Shown piece by piece: positions 34,014 to 44,735 of a stretch of DNA of 64,000 bases; within the stretch, counting starts at the first letter, position 1, and each line of letters starts with the position of its first letter. Source of the stretch: Vandiemenella viatica (taxonomy: Eukaryota > Arthropoda > Insecta > Orthoptera > Morabidae); NCBI GenBank assembly GCA_031002005.1, contig CM061921.1, forward strand, positions 129,502,036 to 129,566,035. Reading direction: 5' to 3'. Position numbers and translations under genes: made by a program. Under the pieces are notes generated by a model. That model was not told the origin of the DNA. It was given only the letters and a program-made list of their open reading frames with translations, and searched no databases.

Positions 34014-35225
34014 TTATTCCGTGCTGTGCGAGAATTCTGTCATTTTTCCCTGAGGTGTTTCCGGCGAATGGCAGAAAAGCGGTAGCCTTAGGCGTTGCTT
34101 TCTCTTGAACTGGATTTTTTTCTGGCTTGCGATCAATTGCCTTTCTTGTCTGCCTCTCGGTTTAACCGTTCCGCCTGAACACATTTCATAGATGTTACAG
34201 TTCCTGTGGTAGGCCGTCTTTGTCAGAAACCACCCTGCCCTAAGTACAATCGTATTTAGAATAGTGTCACGCTGCATGCGATGGTGAAAACTTGTGGCTC
34301 CCAAATATTGGTCCATGTGGGTTGATTTTCTGTATACGCTACGTCCTAGCGTTCCTTTTGCTTTCTTTCAATTAGGAAAGGTAGGTGGCCGGGCTTTTCC
34401 AGTTCCATTGTAAACATTATACTAAGATGAATTCCATTCAGAAGTTCTAAGAACTCGTTTAAAGCCTTGATAACATGGGGCCACACTACAAACGTGTCAT
34501 CTACATACCGGAAAAGCATGTCGGCTTGAGAACCGCACATACCAGAACTTTTTCTTCTAAATCCTCCATGTATATGATGGTAACTACAGAAGAAAGTGGC
34601 GACGCCGTCCACGTGTTCGTTAAGTTCCCCTAAGTAAGTGAAATACATGGACCTCAGCACATGTTTGAAAAGTCTCACAATGGCTGGTTCAAATTGGTAG
34701 CGTATCAGCTCCAGCGTGTCCTTCAACGCGACGCGGGTGAATAATGAAACGACGTCGAAGCTCACTATTATGTCTGAGTCCTTCAGATCCTTGATCTTGA
34801 CAAATTCCGTGGAATTCTTGATATGGTGGTCGCAATGGCAAACCGAAGGACTCAAAAGATGAGTAACATATTTTGCCAGCGGGTAAGTCGGAGCGCCAAT
34901 ATTGCTGTCGCAGTGGTACGCTTTCTTTGTGTATTTTTGGCAGACCATATAGCCGACGTGGCCTGGCAGCACGAGGTCTGAGATTCTTGTTGATCTCCGC
35001 AGAAAATTCGACTTTCTTCAATAAAGCCGTGGTCTTCCTCTCAATCCTGTTGGCAGGATCGTTGTCTAGGCGGCGGTAGGACAATCATCCAGGATGTTTC
35101 TCATCTTATCCTCATACTGTTCTGCCGTAAGCAGAACCGTAGTATTTCCTTTGTCCGCCGATAAAACAAGTCATTTTTCTGGCGCAAGACACGAAGCACT
35201 TCACGATCCTTCCTAGTTATAATGG
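34014..35225 (-). pseudogene. Penelope-like element reverse transcriptase, broken
   Basis: Read on minus from 35225: TRKDREVLRVLRQKND, SADKGNTTVLL, DPANRIERKTTALLKKVEF, YGLPKIHKESVPLR, IGAPTYPLAKYVTHLLSP, DIIVSFDVVSLFT, and MLFRYVDDTFVVWPH near 34510. These are the Penelope RT blocks in order, with YVDD as the active site. DQYLGATSFHHRMQRD and AQHG-IKCFYRPP-like remnants follow toward 34000. At least three frameshifts. The GIY-YIG endonuclease is not recognisable. The N-terminus is cut at 35.23 kb by a Harbinger element. Confidence 0.8.
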
Positions 35226-35236
35226 TCTTAAGGCCA

Positions 35237-35310
35237 CCACACACGTACGGGAAACCCACGGGATTTGGACGGAATGGTCACGGCCTTGCGGGATCCCGGC
35301 ACGTGTGTGG
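35237..35310. repeat. Foldback at Harbinger left end
   Basis: CCACACACGTACGGGA (35237-35252) is inverted at 35294-35310 as TCCCGGCACGTGTGTGG. Weaker pairing continues outward to about 35358 (GGATTTG with CAAATCC). It could be stacked element termini or a separate small foldback. Confidence 0.5.
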
Positions 35311-35532
35311 GCATTTCCTTGAGGCCGTGGCCGCACCCCAGTGCGGTCAAATCCTTTCCGAAAAACAATTCTTATTTCCTCGAAGGCCGGGAAAGAGGGT
35401 GAGAATCTCAGCGTGTGTGTCCTGCGGTCAGTCGGCCTTCGATGATTTCTTGTGAGTGCCTGTGTGTGTAGCGATTTTGTTTCTCTGTTTTGTTTGTAAT
35501 GTTCCGTGTTTATAAAAATGTATGATAGTTAG

Positions 35533-36102
35533 CCCTGTCTATAGGAATTGAAGTACCAGGAATACCACGACAGAAACAAACGAGAAGCTGCCTACGCCAA
35601 GCTGGCATAAATATTGAAGGAGAATGAACCAAATGCAAAAAAAAAGAATGAATGGTAAAAAAAATCAGCAACATTAAACCATCAGGAAATGAATCTTTGC
35701 GAACTGCTGTGCTGAAGAACATTAAAAAAAAACCGGCTGCAAGAAGATCACTTTGACGTTGTTAGCATAACCGTTGACATAAAATTACGTGGCCTTCCGA
35801 CCAATTAAATGCTAATAGCAGAAAAAATAATTAATTAATCCCTGTTTGAAGTCGAAATGGGCTGTTTAGGAATGTCTTACAGTGAGCAACTATTACCTAC
35901 TTCTGGCCTGTACTATTCTGCAGGCAGTAGTTCTGGATTTTTTTTTATCCAGGAACCTCATCGAATAGTCTCAGCCCACAACCTTTTCAAGCAACACCCG
36001 CAAGATCATTATAAACCACTACCAGATTTTGATAAATTACCTCAAAACAACGACACAGCAGCAATTGTTCTATCAAATTATAATGCAAATGATGTCATGT
36101 GA
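35533..36102 (+). pseudogene. MADF protein of the Harbinger element, relic
   Basis: From about 35535 the plus translation gives ELKYQEYHDRNKREAAYAKL, then ILKENEPNA, the second half of a MADF helix set as in Harbinger partner proteins. A frame-broken stretch around 35640-35760 still shows remnants of the K-K-I-x-x-L-R-S-S-F-R-K-E region. The open frame 35857-36102 (81 codons) would be the C-terminal tail: it has LFKQHPQDHYKPLPDFDKL and ends ANDVM. Partner proteins of this type bring the nuclease to DNA. The in-frame stops make it inactive. Confidence 0.55.
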
Positions 36103-36280
36103 TTTGAATTTGAGTTTACATCACATGATCAACTATATTAATGACAACATGATTTTAAACTAATATTATTTTAATTTAGTTTTTATGTCATTTAAACTTA
36201 ATTTTATGTTGTTGTATTTACGAATGGGAATAAATCAATTATATTACATAATATCAGTGTGTCAAAGAGAAATCGTCTTA

Positions 36281-36774
36281 CAGGGTGTCCAGAAAAGGAC
36301 TCCCTGATTTCAAAATTAAAATATCTCGAAAACAAAGATCGATAGAGGAATGCAGTAAACGGTATGTTTATTGTGACAGCTGTAAGAAGTGTATACAGAA
36401 GTGTGAAATAATAGTTACAAAAGCTGCTAACAGATCGCGCTGTACGCTGTACAGCTCATATCAGGATACATAAGTGAAATAATCGTATGAAAACAATCTT
36501 TGCAAACAATCACATCACAATGTTTTCAAAATGTTCACCATTGGCACGTTTCAATGGTGGAACTGATCGCCCTGAGCTTCGGATCACTATTTAGGCATTA
36601 CGTATGGCGATTACAGCGCCATCTGTTAGCAGCTTTTGTAACTATTATTTCAAACTGCTGTATACACTTCTTACAGCTGTCACGATAAACATACCGTTTA
36701 CTGCATTCCTCTATCGATCTTTGTTTTCGAGATATTTAATTTTGAAATCAGGGAGTCCTTTTCTGGACACCCTG
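36281..36774. mobile_element. Snap-back MITE with about 167-bp inverted arms
   Basis: CAGGGTGTCCAGAAAAGGAC begins the left arm (36281-36447); the right arm (36608-36774) is its inverse with only about five differences by eye. TA lies directly outside each end (36279-36280, 36775-36776), as in Tc1/mariner-type insertions. The roughly 160-bp spacer has no coding. High arm identity suggests it is young. It interrupts the end of the Harbinger nuclease relic. Confidence 0.85.
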
Positions 36775-36779
36775 TATAA

Positions 36780-37219
36780 TCTTTGCCAAGAACTTTCTAA
36801 ATGGTCCTCACCAGTTTCCTGGTATTATGTAGCCAAGGGCTTGAGGAGAAATTATTGTTGAAGACTTGAGATCTTCATAGCTTCTTCCCGTTGCCAAAAA
36901 CCACAGCGTAGCGGTAAGTCTTTCGTGGTGCGAAATTGCTTCCCGCATAACGATATCTTTCTTTGTAATAAATGGAGGGACTAACGATAACAGATTTAAA
37001 TAGGTTTCTTCGTCCATCCTAAAATAATTATGAAAATCTTTGTGAAAATACTTCAATTCCGAAAGAAGATTTGTGTGACAATATTTTCCTCTTTTGAGTA
37101 GCCACTCTTTGCACCATACACATCTTCTGATGCGCTGTTTCGCGCGAAGTTTTAGCGCTACTTGCCGCGATTAACAAACTAACAGCAGCCAACACGTGCA
37201 CATCATTGGATGCTGCCAT
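36780..37219 (-). pseudogene. Harbinger (HARBI1-like) nuclease, N-terminal part only
   Basis: Starting at the ATG at 37219 (MAASNDVHVLAAVSLL), a frameshift near 37120 leads into WCKEWLLKRGKY and then YFRMDEETYLNLLSLVPPFI, TKKDIVMREAI, HERLTATLWFLATGRSYEDL and TIISPQALGYIIP. These are the N-terminal helical blocks of Harbinger nucleases in order. An in-frame stop follows GYIIPGNW. The DDE catalytic half does not continue beyond the MITE. The enzyme would excise and insert the element in the nucleus; this copy is dead. Confidence 0.8.
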
Positions 37220-37283
37220 CGTGAAGCCAACTCTGAGACTGAGAAACCCTTGAGGATTTTAACGCCCGTGTGTGTGCAGGGCC

Positions 37284-38347
37284 ACTTCGATGAAATACCT
37301 GCGGTCTGACTCGCGGGATGTTTCCCTGAGGCCCGGCCTCCACGTGTATGGATACCTTTAGGAGGTTTTGCTTTATCCAGGACTCGGCAGATTTCTCTGT
37401 GGAACTCCTCCCCCCTCAGGGGTCTATGTATGTCGTCATGGGTCAGTGCAGATATGGGGTTGGCGATCCCGAGGTGTCCGAGCTGGGGTGGTCGCGTGGA
37501 GCAGTCGTTTGAGGTGTTGCAGCACGTTGCTCTAGTATCCGAGACTAGTTCCCGGCAGACCACGCGGTGCCCTCCCACAAATCAATCGGTCGACTACCCT
37601 ATCCCAATAGATAATGGGTAACGGGCGTCGGCACATTGCACTTAGATGCGTGGTACGGGTATCACGAAAGTGACCCCGGCGATTTCCATTGGCAGGGCAC
37701 TCCACATGGGCCCATGCTCAAGTATTCGAGGACAAGACCTGGCAGACCGCACGATGGATACCCTTAAAACAGTTGGTGGACTTCCAATCCCAGTTTGCTG
37801 GGTAACGGATATTCCCTCCTGGATCAGATGTGTGGTAAGGGTTTCATACAAGTGTCCCCGACGACGACTCTTTTAGCGTTGCGAAGGCAGCTTTGCTAAC
37901 AAGAGAACCAAGGTGACTTCGGTCGTAATGAGCTTCTTGGGGCACCCAGGGGTCTTGGTCTATCCCCGGTAGGCCTCGATACTGGATTGGCGATATTGAG
38001 ATCCTTAGTTCGGCGTAGAGACTGCACCAAGTAATTGGTGAGGAAGATTTGCATAGGCCATGCAGTTGGCGTCTGACGGACGGTTCCAGGAGTCCTCCCA
38101 GGTAATCCGGGCGGTGACAGACAGGGACGCCGTGCTCCCTGCCGCCGGGGATGCACACTGTGCCGTTGCCTAGACTATTCCGACTTAACGCCGGAGATGA
38201 GTGTGTGCCCTGAAGAATGGTTTCACTCTAAACGGTAAGCCGGCGTCTGCCGCTGGAAGTTGGTGTCGCATTCCGTTTTTCATGTATGGCTACTACTGAG
38301 ATGGGCTTGGGTGATCAGGTTAAGTGGTTCCCCCTGCGCCGGTATGG
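37284..38347. repeat. GC-rich block with diverged internal repeats
   Basis: Two related segments occur about 540 bp apart: CAGGGGTCTATGTATGTCGT...TTGGCGATCCCGAG near 37417-37475 and CAGGGGTCTTGGTCTATCCC...TTGGCGATATTGAG near 37947-38002. A second pair about 190 bp apart is GGGTAACGG...GCGTGGTACGGGTATCAC (37616-37670) and GGGTAACGG...GTGTGGTAAGGGTTTCAT (37799-37850). Tandem GC-rich monomers of this kind act as promoters in some LINEs; the role here is unknown. Open frames on both strands are unrecognised. The LTR element interrupts its right side. Confidence 0.5.
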
Positions 38348-38351
38348 ACCA

Positions 38352-38683
38352 TGCAAGGTTACACTCTCGTTTCCTGCTGTCTGTATTGCATTTTGGACAC
38401 ACACCAAAATGTCTTACAATAGCTTCCTTGCTTTAATCAATTCATCTGCATATTAATCAATATTTTTCAATTACAAGAAAACATTTACTAATTTCACTAA
38501 ACCATTTACAACTATACTTTCTTTTATTGAGAAAGAAAATCTTCACACTTCAGACTCGACTAATCAACATATTCTTTACATAACAACCAACCAGACAAAA
38601 CACACCAATTATAAACTCAGAGATAATCTTTTGTCTGCGATATTAGTCACAGATTAGCTAACCTTTATGATTGTTATCTTACA
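38352..38683 (-). repeat. 3' LTR
   Basis: On plus it starts TGCAAGGTTACACTCTCG and ends GTTATCTTACA. It differs from the other LTR at scattered positions, including the terminal CTTGCA/CTTACA. Function in the intact element: transcript 3' end and polyadenylation. Confidence 0.85.
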
Positions 38684-38703
38684 TATGCCCCCCCCCCCAT
38701 TTT
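38684..38703 (-). promoter_or_regulatory. Polypurine tract
   Basis: On minus: AAAATG, eleven G, CATA, directly abutting the 3' LTR. A tract of this kind primes second-strand DNA synthesis. Its position fixes the element's orientation. Confidence 0.75.
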
Positions 38704-39204
38704 GGAGCAGTTATATCATTATTTAACTAAATGATGATTTCAACAAACCGAAATGTTAAGTAACAACCATAGTCACATTTACAAAAACACAACTAACTTT
38801 ACTTATTATACAACATTTTATTCACTTTTATTTGATAGTTTTAAAATATTTTCATGTAAATAATGTTCAAAGTTTTCACTCATTTCGATATTTAAATATT
38901 CATTTGCCAATAAAAGCTTTCATTTCAGTCTCCTTACAATCTCACTACAACTAATTGGTTTTTATCACGACAGTCATACATCCTCACTCATCGTTCTATT
39001 TCAGGATAAGTTTCAGATAACATTCTTTGTACGCAATTTAAAAAATATTAAGTTTAAAATTAAACTACCATTTAAATAGAACTCAATAAATACACCATGT
39101 TAAAAAAAAACATAATTCAAGAAAAATTGAACATGCTTAGAAATATCTAACACAAAATGTGCAGAAACAAAATAAATGTGCTATGCGATCGTCAACTCTA
39201 TTAT

Positions 39205-39745
39205 CGGTGTTCCATTGCCTTGCAAAACTTTTAAAACATTATGTATCTGAGAGTTGGGTATTCAGAAGAAACTATTCACATAAGTACCAAGAAACTACAT
39301 TTTACATGAACTGTTCTTCAATTTTTGCTTTAATTCCATTTACCGTAACTATACGTTTGTCTTTGGGAGCCCAACTGTTCAATAAGCTTCCGACAGATAT
39401 AAGATTAATTAATAACAAGGGAGAACAGTTCAAACATAAGCTTAAAGAGTATTTATGTGATAAAGCCTTCTACTCAATCAAAGAGTATTTAACTGATGAA
39501 TGAAGGAAGGAAAGGCAGAATAAAAAATTGTTTGTAGTAGTTGTTTGTACTTATATAGGACATTACAGCATATATTTGTCAATAACATGTAAAAAAAAAT
39601 ATGTATTAAACGATTTATAGTTAACTTAAGGCATAAAATTGTTAATTAAGATTAGAATAATATTGAATATACTGTACCTTGACTTGTCCTAATTCATTAT
39701 ACAAGTTGTATGTAAATGACGTATAGGACCAAATAAAATGAATGA
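39205..39745 (+). pseudogene. CR1/Jockey-like LINE C-terminal end and 3' tail
   Basis: GAQLFNKLPTDIRLINNKGE, then KHKLKEYLCDKAFYSIKEYL, matches the last residues of the CR1-type LINE on the minus strand at 48.88-49.25 kb (LFNKLPKSIKQ, KLRDYLIGNSFFSIQEF). The stop at 39503 is followed by a 240-bp 3' region ending AATAAAATGAATGAATGAC, a short GAAT-type tail. It is inserted inside the LTR element in the opposite orientation, so it came later. Severely 5'-truncated. Confidence 0.7.
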
Positions 39746-40242
39746 ATGACTGAATGTCTTACGTAGCAGCGTATAACTTACTTTGAATTCAGTCAGCTAA
39801 CACTCTGGTTACACCTTTTAATTATTCCTTTAATCTTCCTTTTTATTCAATACTTCAATTTCGTCGATTCATCCTATTATCCTCTGTTTATACATTTTTT
39901 TTATTTATTCATTTATAACCTTTTATTCTTCATCGTTGCTAAATAACACCTTTCCTTCATATTTACTGCTACTATCTGGCTCCTTATTTATTTTATCTTC
40001 TTTCTTTTTTCATCAATCAGTTCTAACAAATTTTATTTTGATGTAAAGGTTCTCGTTGTTACATACAGTTTGTTTCCTTTCCGTTCCCTGGACACCCTTT
40101 TTACTCTTCTTTATTTTCTCTTGATTTCCAATATTTCTATTATTTCAATTTTCGCTTTTCACATAGCACTTCCTTTTATTCAACACAACTTCTTTCCTTA
40201 CACTTCATCACATTTTTTCCCTTCGTGGTTCAAATTTAAACC

Positions 40243-41469
40243 TCATGTCTTTCTCCTTTTCCATCTTTCTTGCTTAGAAGATTGAATGTCGAAACTCATT
40301 ATTAATTGAACCCTCATTTCGACAAAATCATCAGTCCCATTTCTTCTTTCAGTTATCGCATATTGCTTCTTCCTTCCTTTTACTTCCATTGCTTGATCTT
40401 TTCCCGTTCTTCCATCTTCGTGTTTAATGATTTTCGCTATTCCCGCGGTCATTTCTGTCTTCATTTATACATATGATCATTGAATTCTCGGTTCTTCTCC
40501 TTAAATTTAGATAAGTCTTCATCACCCTTTCTCTGTGTACGACAAATTGCTGCTCTGTATACTTTCACAAAATAGTGTGGTTGAAATTTATCATCTGGTT
40601 TAAATTTTATTTCCGGCAATTTGAGGTGATATTCCATCACATTACAAATTTCCAATCCGCTTATTCTGTCATCTTGGGTCCGTACTTTATTTCTTGAGTA
40701 TTTTCCATTAATTCTGTTACTTGGCTGAAACGCGACTCCTTACAGTCCTCAATTTCATTCTTCGAATCACAGTTTTTCCTATTTTCCTTCTGCTTCAAAT
40801 CGTCAGATTCATTGTCCAGATCTGATATACACTATCGCAACTCCCATTAACCGCCTTCTCGATTGTATGTTTCCGTTCTACTGCACAACCGTATACTGCA
40901 TTTCCTTTTGCCCCCTCTTGTTCAAATATCAAAACTTCTTGCTTTATATCAATAAGTAATTCCTCCGGTGAATTCCTCGATTCTTTTAATCCTCGGCAAA
41001 GATTTCTTATGCTTTCATAGTCTCATTCTGTAAGTACACAATTTTTTTATTTGTCTCTTTCTGTTAGTTTGCAATTTTTTCTTCAATTTTTTCTTGTATC
41101 TCTTTCCGTGATTTTTCAATTGTTTCTTTAATTTTTTCTTGTTACTCTTTCTGTGAGTTTGAAATTTTTTCTTGTATCTGTTCCTGTGACTGCAAAATCT
41201 TTCTTATATTTTCTTCCATTTGCCGCATAAACACGAATAACATTTCATTTGGTTGCTGTTCCTGAATTCTTTCGTTAACTGCCGCACGATAATTCAAAAT
41301 AATTAATATCAAATGGTTCTGCCGTACCCGTTACAGTAACATTATTCATGTCATCACACTGAATTTCCGACAGGCTGTCCAATGTCTCAGATTTATCACC
41401 TTCGTAAAAACTATTTAATCCACGATTGTTTATCTCTGACATGATATCTCTGGAATTATTTTCACACAT
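40243..41469 (-). pseudogene. Gag remnants of the LTR element
   Basis: On minus from 41469: an acidic 64-codon start (MCENNSRDIMSEINNRGL). Then at 41.04-41.26 kb comes a long coiled-coil region with repeated QEKI/EKIE phrases (RQMEENIRKILQSQEQIQE), broken by stops, as in insect Gypsy gags. Further on, LPEIKFKPDDKFQPHYFVKV and a lysine-rich end (40243-40655). Gag would form the virus-like particle in the cytoplasm. No zinc knuckle is visible. The Pol region that should follow is absent. Confidence 0.55.
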
Positions 41470-42035
41470 ATTGTTGTCTTCCTGCTTTGAATTTTGCTAT
41501 ACTTATTATTCACCATTCTGAACAAAATCAAATTAATTCTATTAGTATCAATACCGAAATTACACGATGTCTAAACTTTGCCAAAAATAATTCAGTGAAG
41601 AAAATTATCACTACAGAAACAAAATTCAACATCGTAACGGAAAGTCACTTACTAAATGGAAACTGATTCAAAGACGATATAAACAAAATATGAAACACTG
41701 CAATCCAGTTTGAAAACTTAGATAAATAACAAACAAACATTTCATATAAATTTACACAACCCTGTATTCGTCTACTTACTGCACCTGAATTCTTTTATAC
41801 AAACAAACATGTTTACAATTTTCCAACACAAATTATATAAATTATTTCTATTCTAAAATTTCCGTTGAAATGTGTAGTCTTCTTCTCCTGCCAATTCTTA
41901 GACCATGATACTGCCAACTGTTGCAAAAATGTAAACCAAAGCTATCACATACAGGCACCAGTTGATAACCCACATCCGATGATTTGCAGGTTTGTTTTTG
42001 GAATAGTTAATTTTTGAAATAATTACTTTCCTACG

Positions 42036-42053
42036 TCCACTCCACGGTAGCCA
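42036..42053 (-). promoter_or_regulatory. Primer binding site
   Basis: On minus, TGGCTACCGTGGAGTGGA starts four bases after the 5' LTR. It begins with TGG, the complement of a tRNA CCA end. I cannot name the tRNA from memory. Confidence 0.6.
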
Positions 42054-42057
42054 ATTT

Positions 42058-42389
42058 TGCAAGGTTACACTCTCGCTCCTTGCAGCCTGTTTTGTATTTT
42101 GGACACACACCAAAATGTCTTACGATAGCTTCCTTGGTTTAATAATTTATCTGCATATTAATCAACATTTTTCAATTACAAGAAAATATTTATTGATTTC
42201 ACTAAACCATTTTCAACTATACTTTCTTATGTTGAGAAAGAAAATCTTCACACTTCAGACTCGACTTATCAACATACTCTTTCCGTAACAACCAACAAAA
42301 CAAAAAACACACTAATTATAAACTCAGAGATAATCTTTGCCTGCAACATTAGTCACAGATTAGATAACCTTTATGGTTGTTATCTTGCA
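42058..42389 (-). repeat. 5' LTR
   Basis: On plus TGCAAGGTTACACTCTCG to GTTATCTTGCA, with inverted TGCAAG/CTTGCA ends. The transcription start would lie here in an intact element. Confidence 0.85.
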
Positions 42390-42504
42390 ACCAAACAAAC
42401 GGACCGGTATAACCTGGTCCTCGGAAGATTCGAATAATTTTTAGGAACACCGTGAGGTCCAAAGATCCTTCAGTTCATCGAAGAGGATGTGCCGTTAAAC
42501 CTGG

Positions 42505-44735
42505 ATCTTGGATGGTATAAGTGATAACAAGGTGGTTATGGTAACTTTAAAATCTAGTCTGAATTTGAAGCATGACAAAGACAAACTCGTATATTGCTTC
42601 GATAAGGCAAACGATGTGGGTATGGGTGACCACTTGGCGAAATTTTTTGAAACGTACACGCTAAATTCAAATGTTGAGCAACTTTGGTTTAATTTATAAG
42701 AAATGATATGGACCGGTTTAAATCAATTTATTAGTAAGAAGTTCATTAAGGTTAATAAGAACTTTCCGTGGTTTAGGAGGCAAAGGCGTTTATATGCCAT
42801 GGTGAAGAAATCGGGGGGCTCATCTAAACGCGCTAAATTAGTCCAGTTGCGAGCGGAGGCAATGCGTGATTTGTTTCAAGAATTCCAAGCCAGGAATTTA
42901 TCTGAAGATCTGATTACTAATCCAAAAATGTGCTGGTCGTATGTCAGAGTAATAAGAGACTCTCGTAAGGTTATGCCGTCAATGATTGAGCAAAATGGGG
43001 AATTATCAGAAACTAGCGTAGAGAAAGCAGAAATTTTGAATAATATACTTAAAACAGTTTTCACGATAGAAAACTCAGAGGAGATTCTGATTTTTAACAA
43101 TCGTACCAAAAAAATGATGAGTGATATCGTTGTTGATGTCGAGGGAGTAACTAAACTGCTTATGAATGTAAAAAGCTCCCAGACGAGACGGTATTCCTAC
43201 AAGATTCTACTCGAGGTACGCAAAGGAAATTGCGAAAGATTTGATGAAATTGTATACCATCTCCTTGGATCAAGGAAAAATACCAGCCGAATGGAAGACT
43301 TCCATCGTAAGTCCAGTGTATAAAAATGGGAATGTTAATGATCCTCAAAATTATAGGCCGATCTCGTTAACCTCAATATTTTGCAGGATTTTAGAACACA
43401 TCGTCTATTAAAATGTCATGCGGTTTTTCACTGATGGTGAGCTTTTAAACCCAAATCAATATGGATTCAGAAAAGGCGGCTGCTGCGAAACACAATTTGC
43501 ACTTGTGCCGTATTATAGATGAACAATCCCAGGTTGTTTAGTTGTATTAGATTTTTAAAAAAGCTTTCGACGTAGTGCCTCACACTAGGTTACTTAGGAA
43601 ACTTCGTGGCTACGGCATATCTAGACAAATATGCGACTGGGTTGCAGACTTTCTGAAGGGCAGAACACAGTGTGCAGTTCTCGACGGTGAGAGTTCATCA
43701 TTTACCAAGGTGAGGTCCGAGGTTCCCCAGGGAAGCGAGATAGGGCCTCTGTTGTTTCTCATATTCATTAGTGATTTGTGCGACATAATGAGGGGCATGA
43801 AAAGATTATTTGCCGATGATGCTATTATTTATCGTGAAATCAAAACCCAGGAGGACTGCTCTTTGTTACAAGACGATATTATGAAAATAATTGTAAAGAC
43901 TGGCAGTTGGAGTTAAACGCTAAATAGTGTCAAGTCATGCGTATAAGTAAAAAGGTGACGTCATTTAGGTCTGAATATAACATTAGAACGGTAGATTCCG
44001 ATAAATTCCTAGGGGTAACAATTCGTAATAATTTGTAGTGTAATGAGCATATCGAGAATATGACTGGGAAAGCAAATCGTATACCTATTTCTACGTCGTA
44101 ATTTAAAACAGTGCACTCCGGAAGTTAAATCAATTGCATACAAGTCACTAGTGCGCCCTCTTAGAATATTGTTGTTCTGTATGGGTTCCCCATCAATAGG
44201 GGTTAATGGAGGCATTAGAGAAGTTCCAAAGAACAGCCGCCCGATTCGTGACAGGTATATATAGTTGGAGGGAAAGCGTAAGTGCGATGTTGAAGGAGTT
44301 AAGTTGGGAAGACCTGGAACACCGAAGGTGTTGCTCTCGACAGAAGCTAATTAAAAAATTCACGACTGACGTATTTCGGAATAACAGCAAACAAATATTG
44401 CTACCAGCAACATTCATATCTCGGAATGACCGCGAAAATAAGGGCCTGAACCGATTCATTTCTGTACTCATTTTTTCCGCGAGTGATTAGGGAATTGGAA
44501 TAGAAAGTATTTAACGGGCGATTAAACTTAAAATCCGACAGGAGTAGCTTTCGATAGAGCTCTCCGGCCATCCTGATCTGGGTTTTCCGTGGTTTTTCCG
44601 GATCACTCGAGGCGAATGCTGGGATGGTTCCTCAGAATAGCCCATGGGCGCCTCCTGCCATACCCCTTATATCCCTTCCAAACTATTACCCTTTCGGATA
44701 GGGGCAATGCACCTTAATAATAATAAAAATTTGAG
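42505..44735 (+). pseudogene. CR1/Jockey-like LINE, family C, copy 1
   Basis: It starts at the end of the endonuclease (GISDNKVVMVTLKSSLNLK), followed by the linker FPWFRRQRRLYAMVKKSGGS and EKAEILNNILKTVF. RT blocks follow: PNQYGFRKG near 43455, the broken segment VVPHTRLLRKLRGYGIS at 43577, VPQGSEIGPLLFLIFISDL, and LFADDAIIYREI at 43804. The C-terminal EALEKFQRTAARFVTGIYSW lies at 44206. Several stops and shifts. The 3' region holds the block shared with the SINE family (44563-44650) and ends in an AATAATAA-type tail near 44735. It converges on copy 2. Confidence 0.8.

Larger units (their letters stand above)
35232..37283. mobile_element. PIF/Harbinger element with MADF and nuclease remnants
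   Basis: Inside lie a plus-strand MADF relic (35.53-36.10 kb) and a minus-strand Harbinger nuclease relic (37.22-36.78 kb), the usual convergent two-gene plan. Candidate ends are GGCCACCACACACGTACGGG at 35232 and, inverted, GGCCCTGCACACACACGGGC ending near 37283. Their match is only partial and I could not fix a 3-bp duplication, so the boundaries are tentative. Most of the nuclease is missing, and a snap-back MITE lies at the break. Confidence 0.55.
38352..42389 (-). mobile_element. LTR retrotransposon, Gypsy-like, gag only
   Basis: Two direct 332-bp repeats bound the element, with ACCA outside both (38348-38351, 42390-42393), a 4-bp target duplication. The primer site and polypurine tract place it on the minus strand. 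The interior of 3.4 kb contains gag remnants but no protease, reverse transcriptase, RNase H or integrase motifs, and a LINE tail is nested at 39.2-39.75 kb. The LTRs agree at roughly nine positions in ten by eye, so the copy is old. Gypsy assignment rests on the 4-bp duplication and gag style. Confidence 0.8.

Noticed and set aside
36500..36861. Plus frames across the snap-back MITE
   Set aside because: They follow from inverted repeat sequence and the antisense of the Harbinger nuclease.
37171..38158. Several 60-135 codon frames as host exons
   Set aside because: They overlap on both strands within a GC-rich repeated block and show no recognisable domain.
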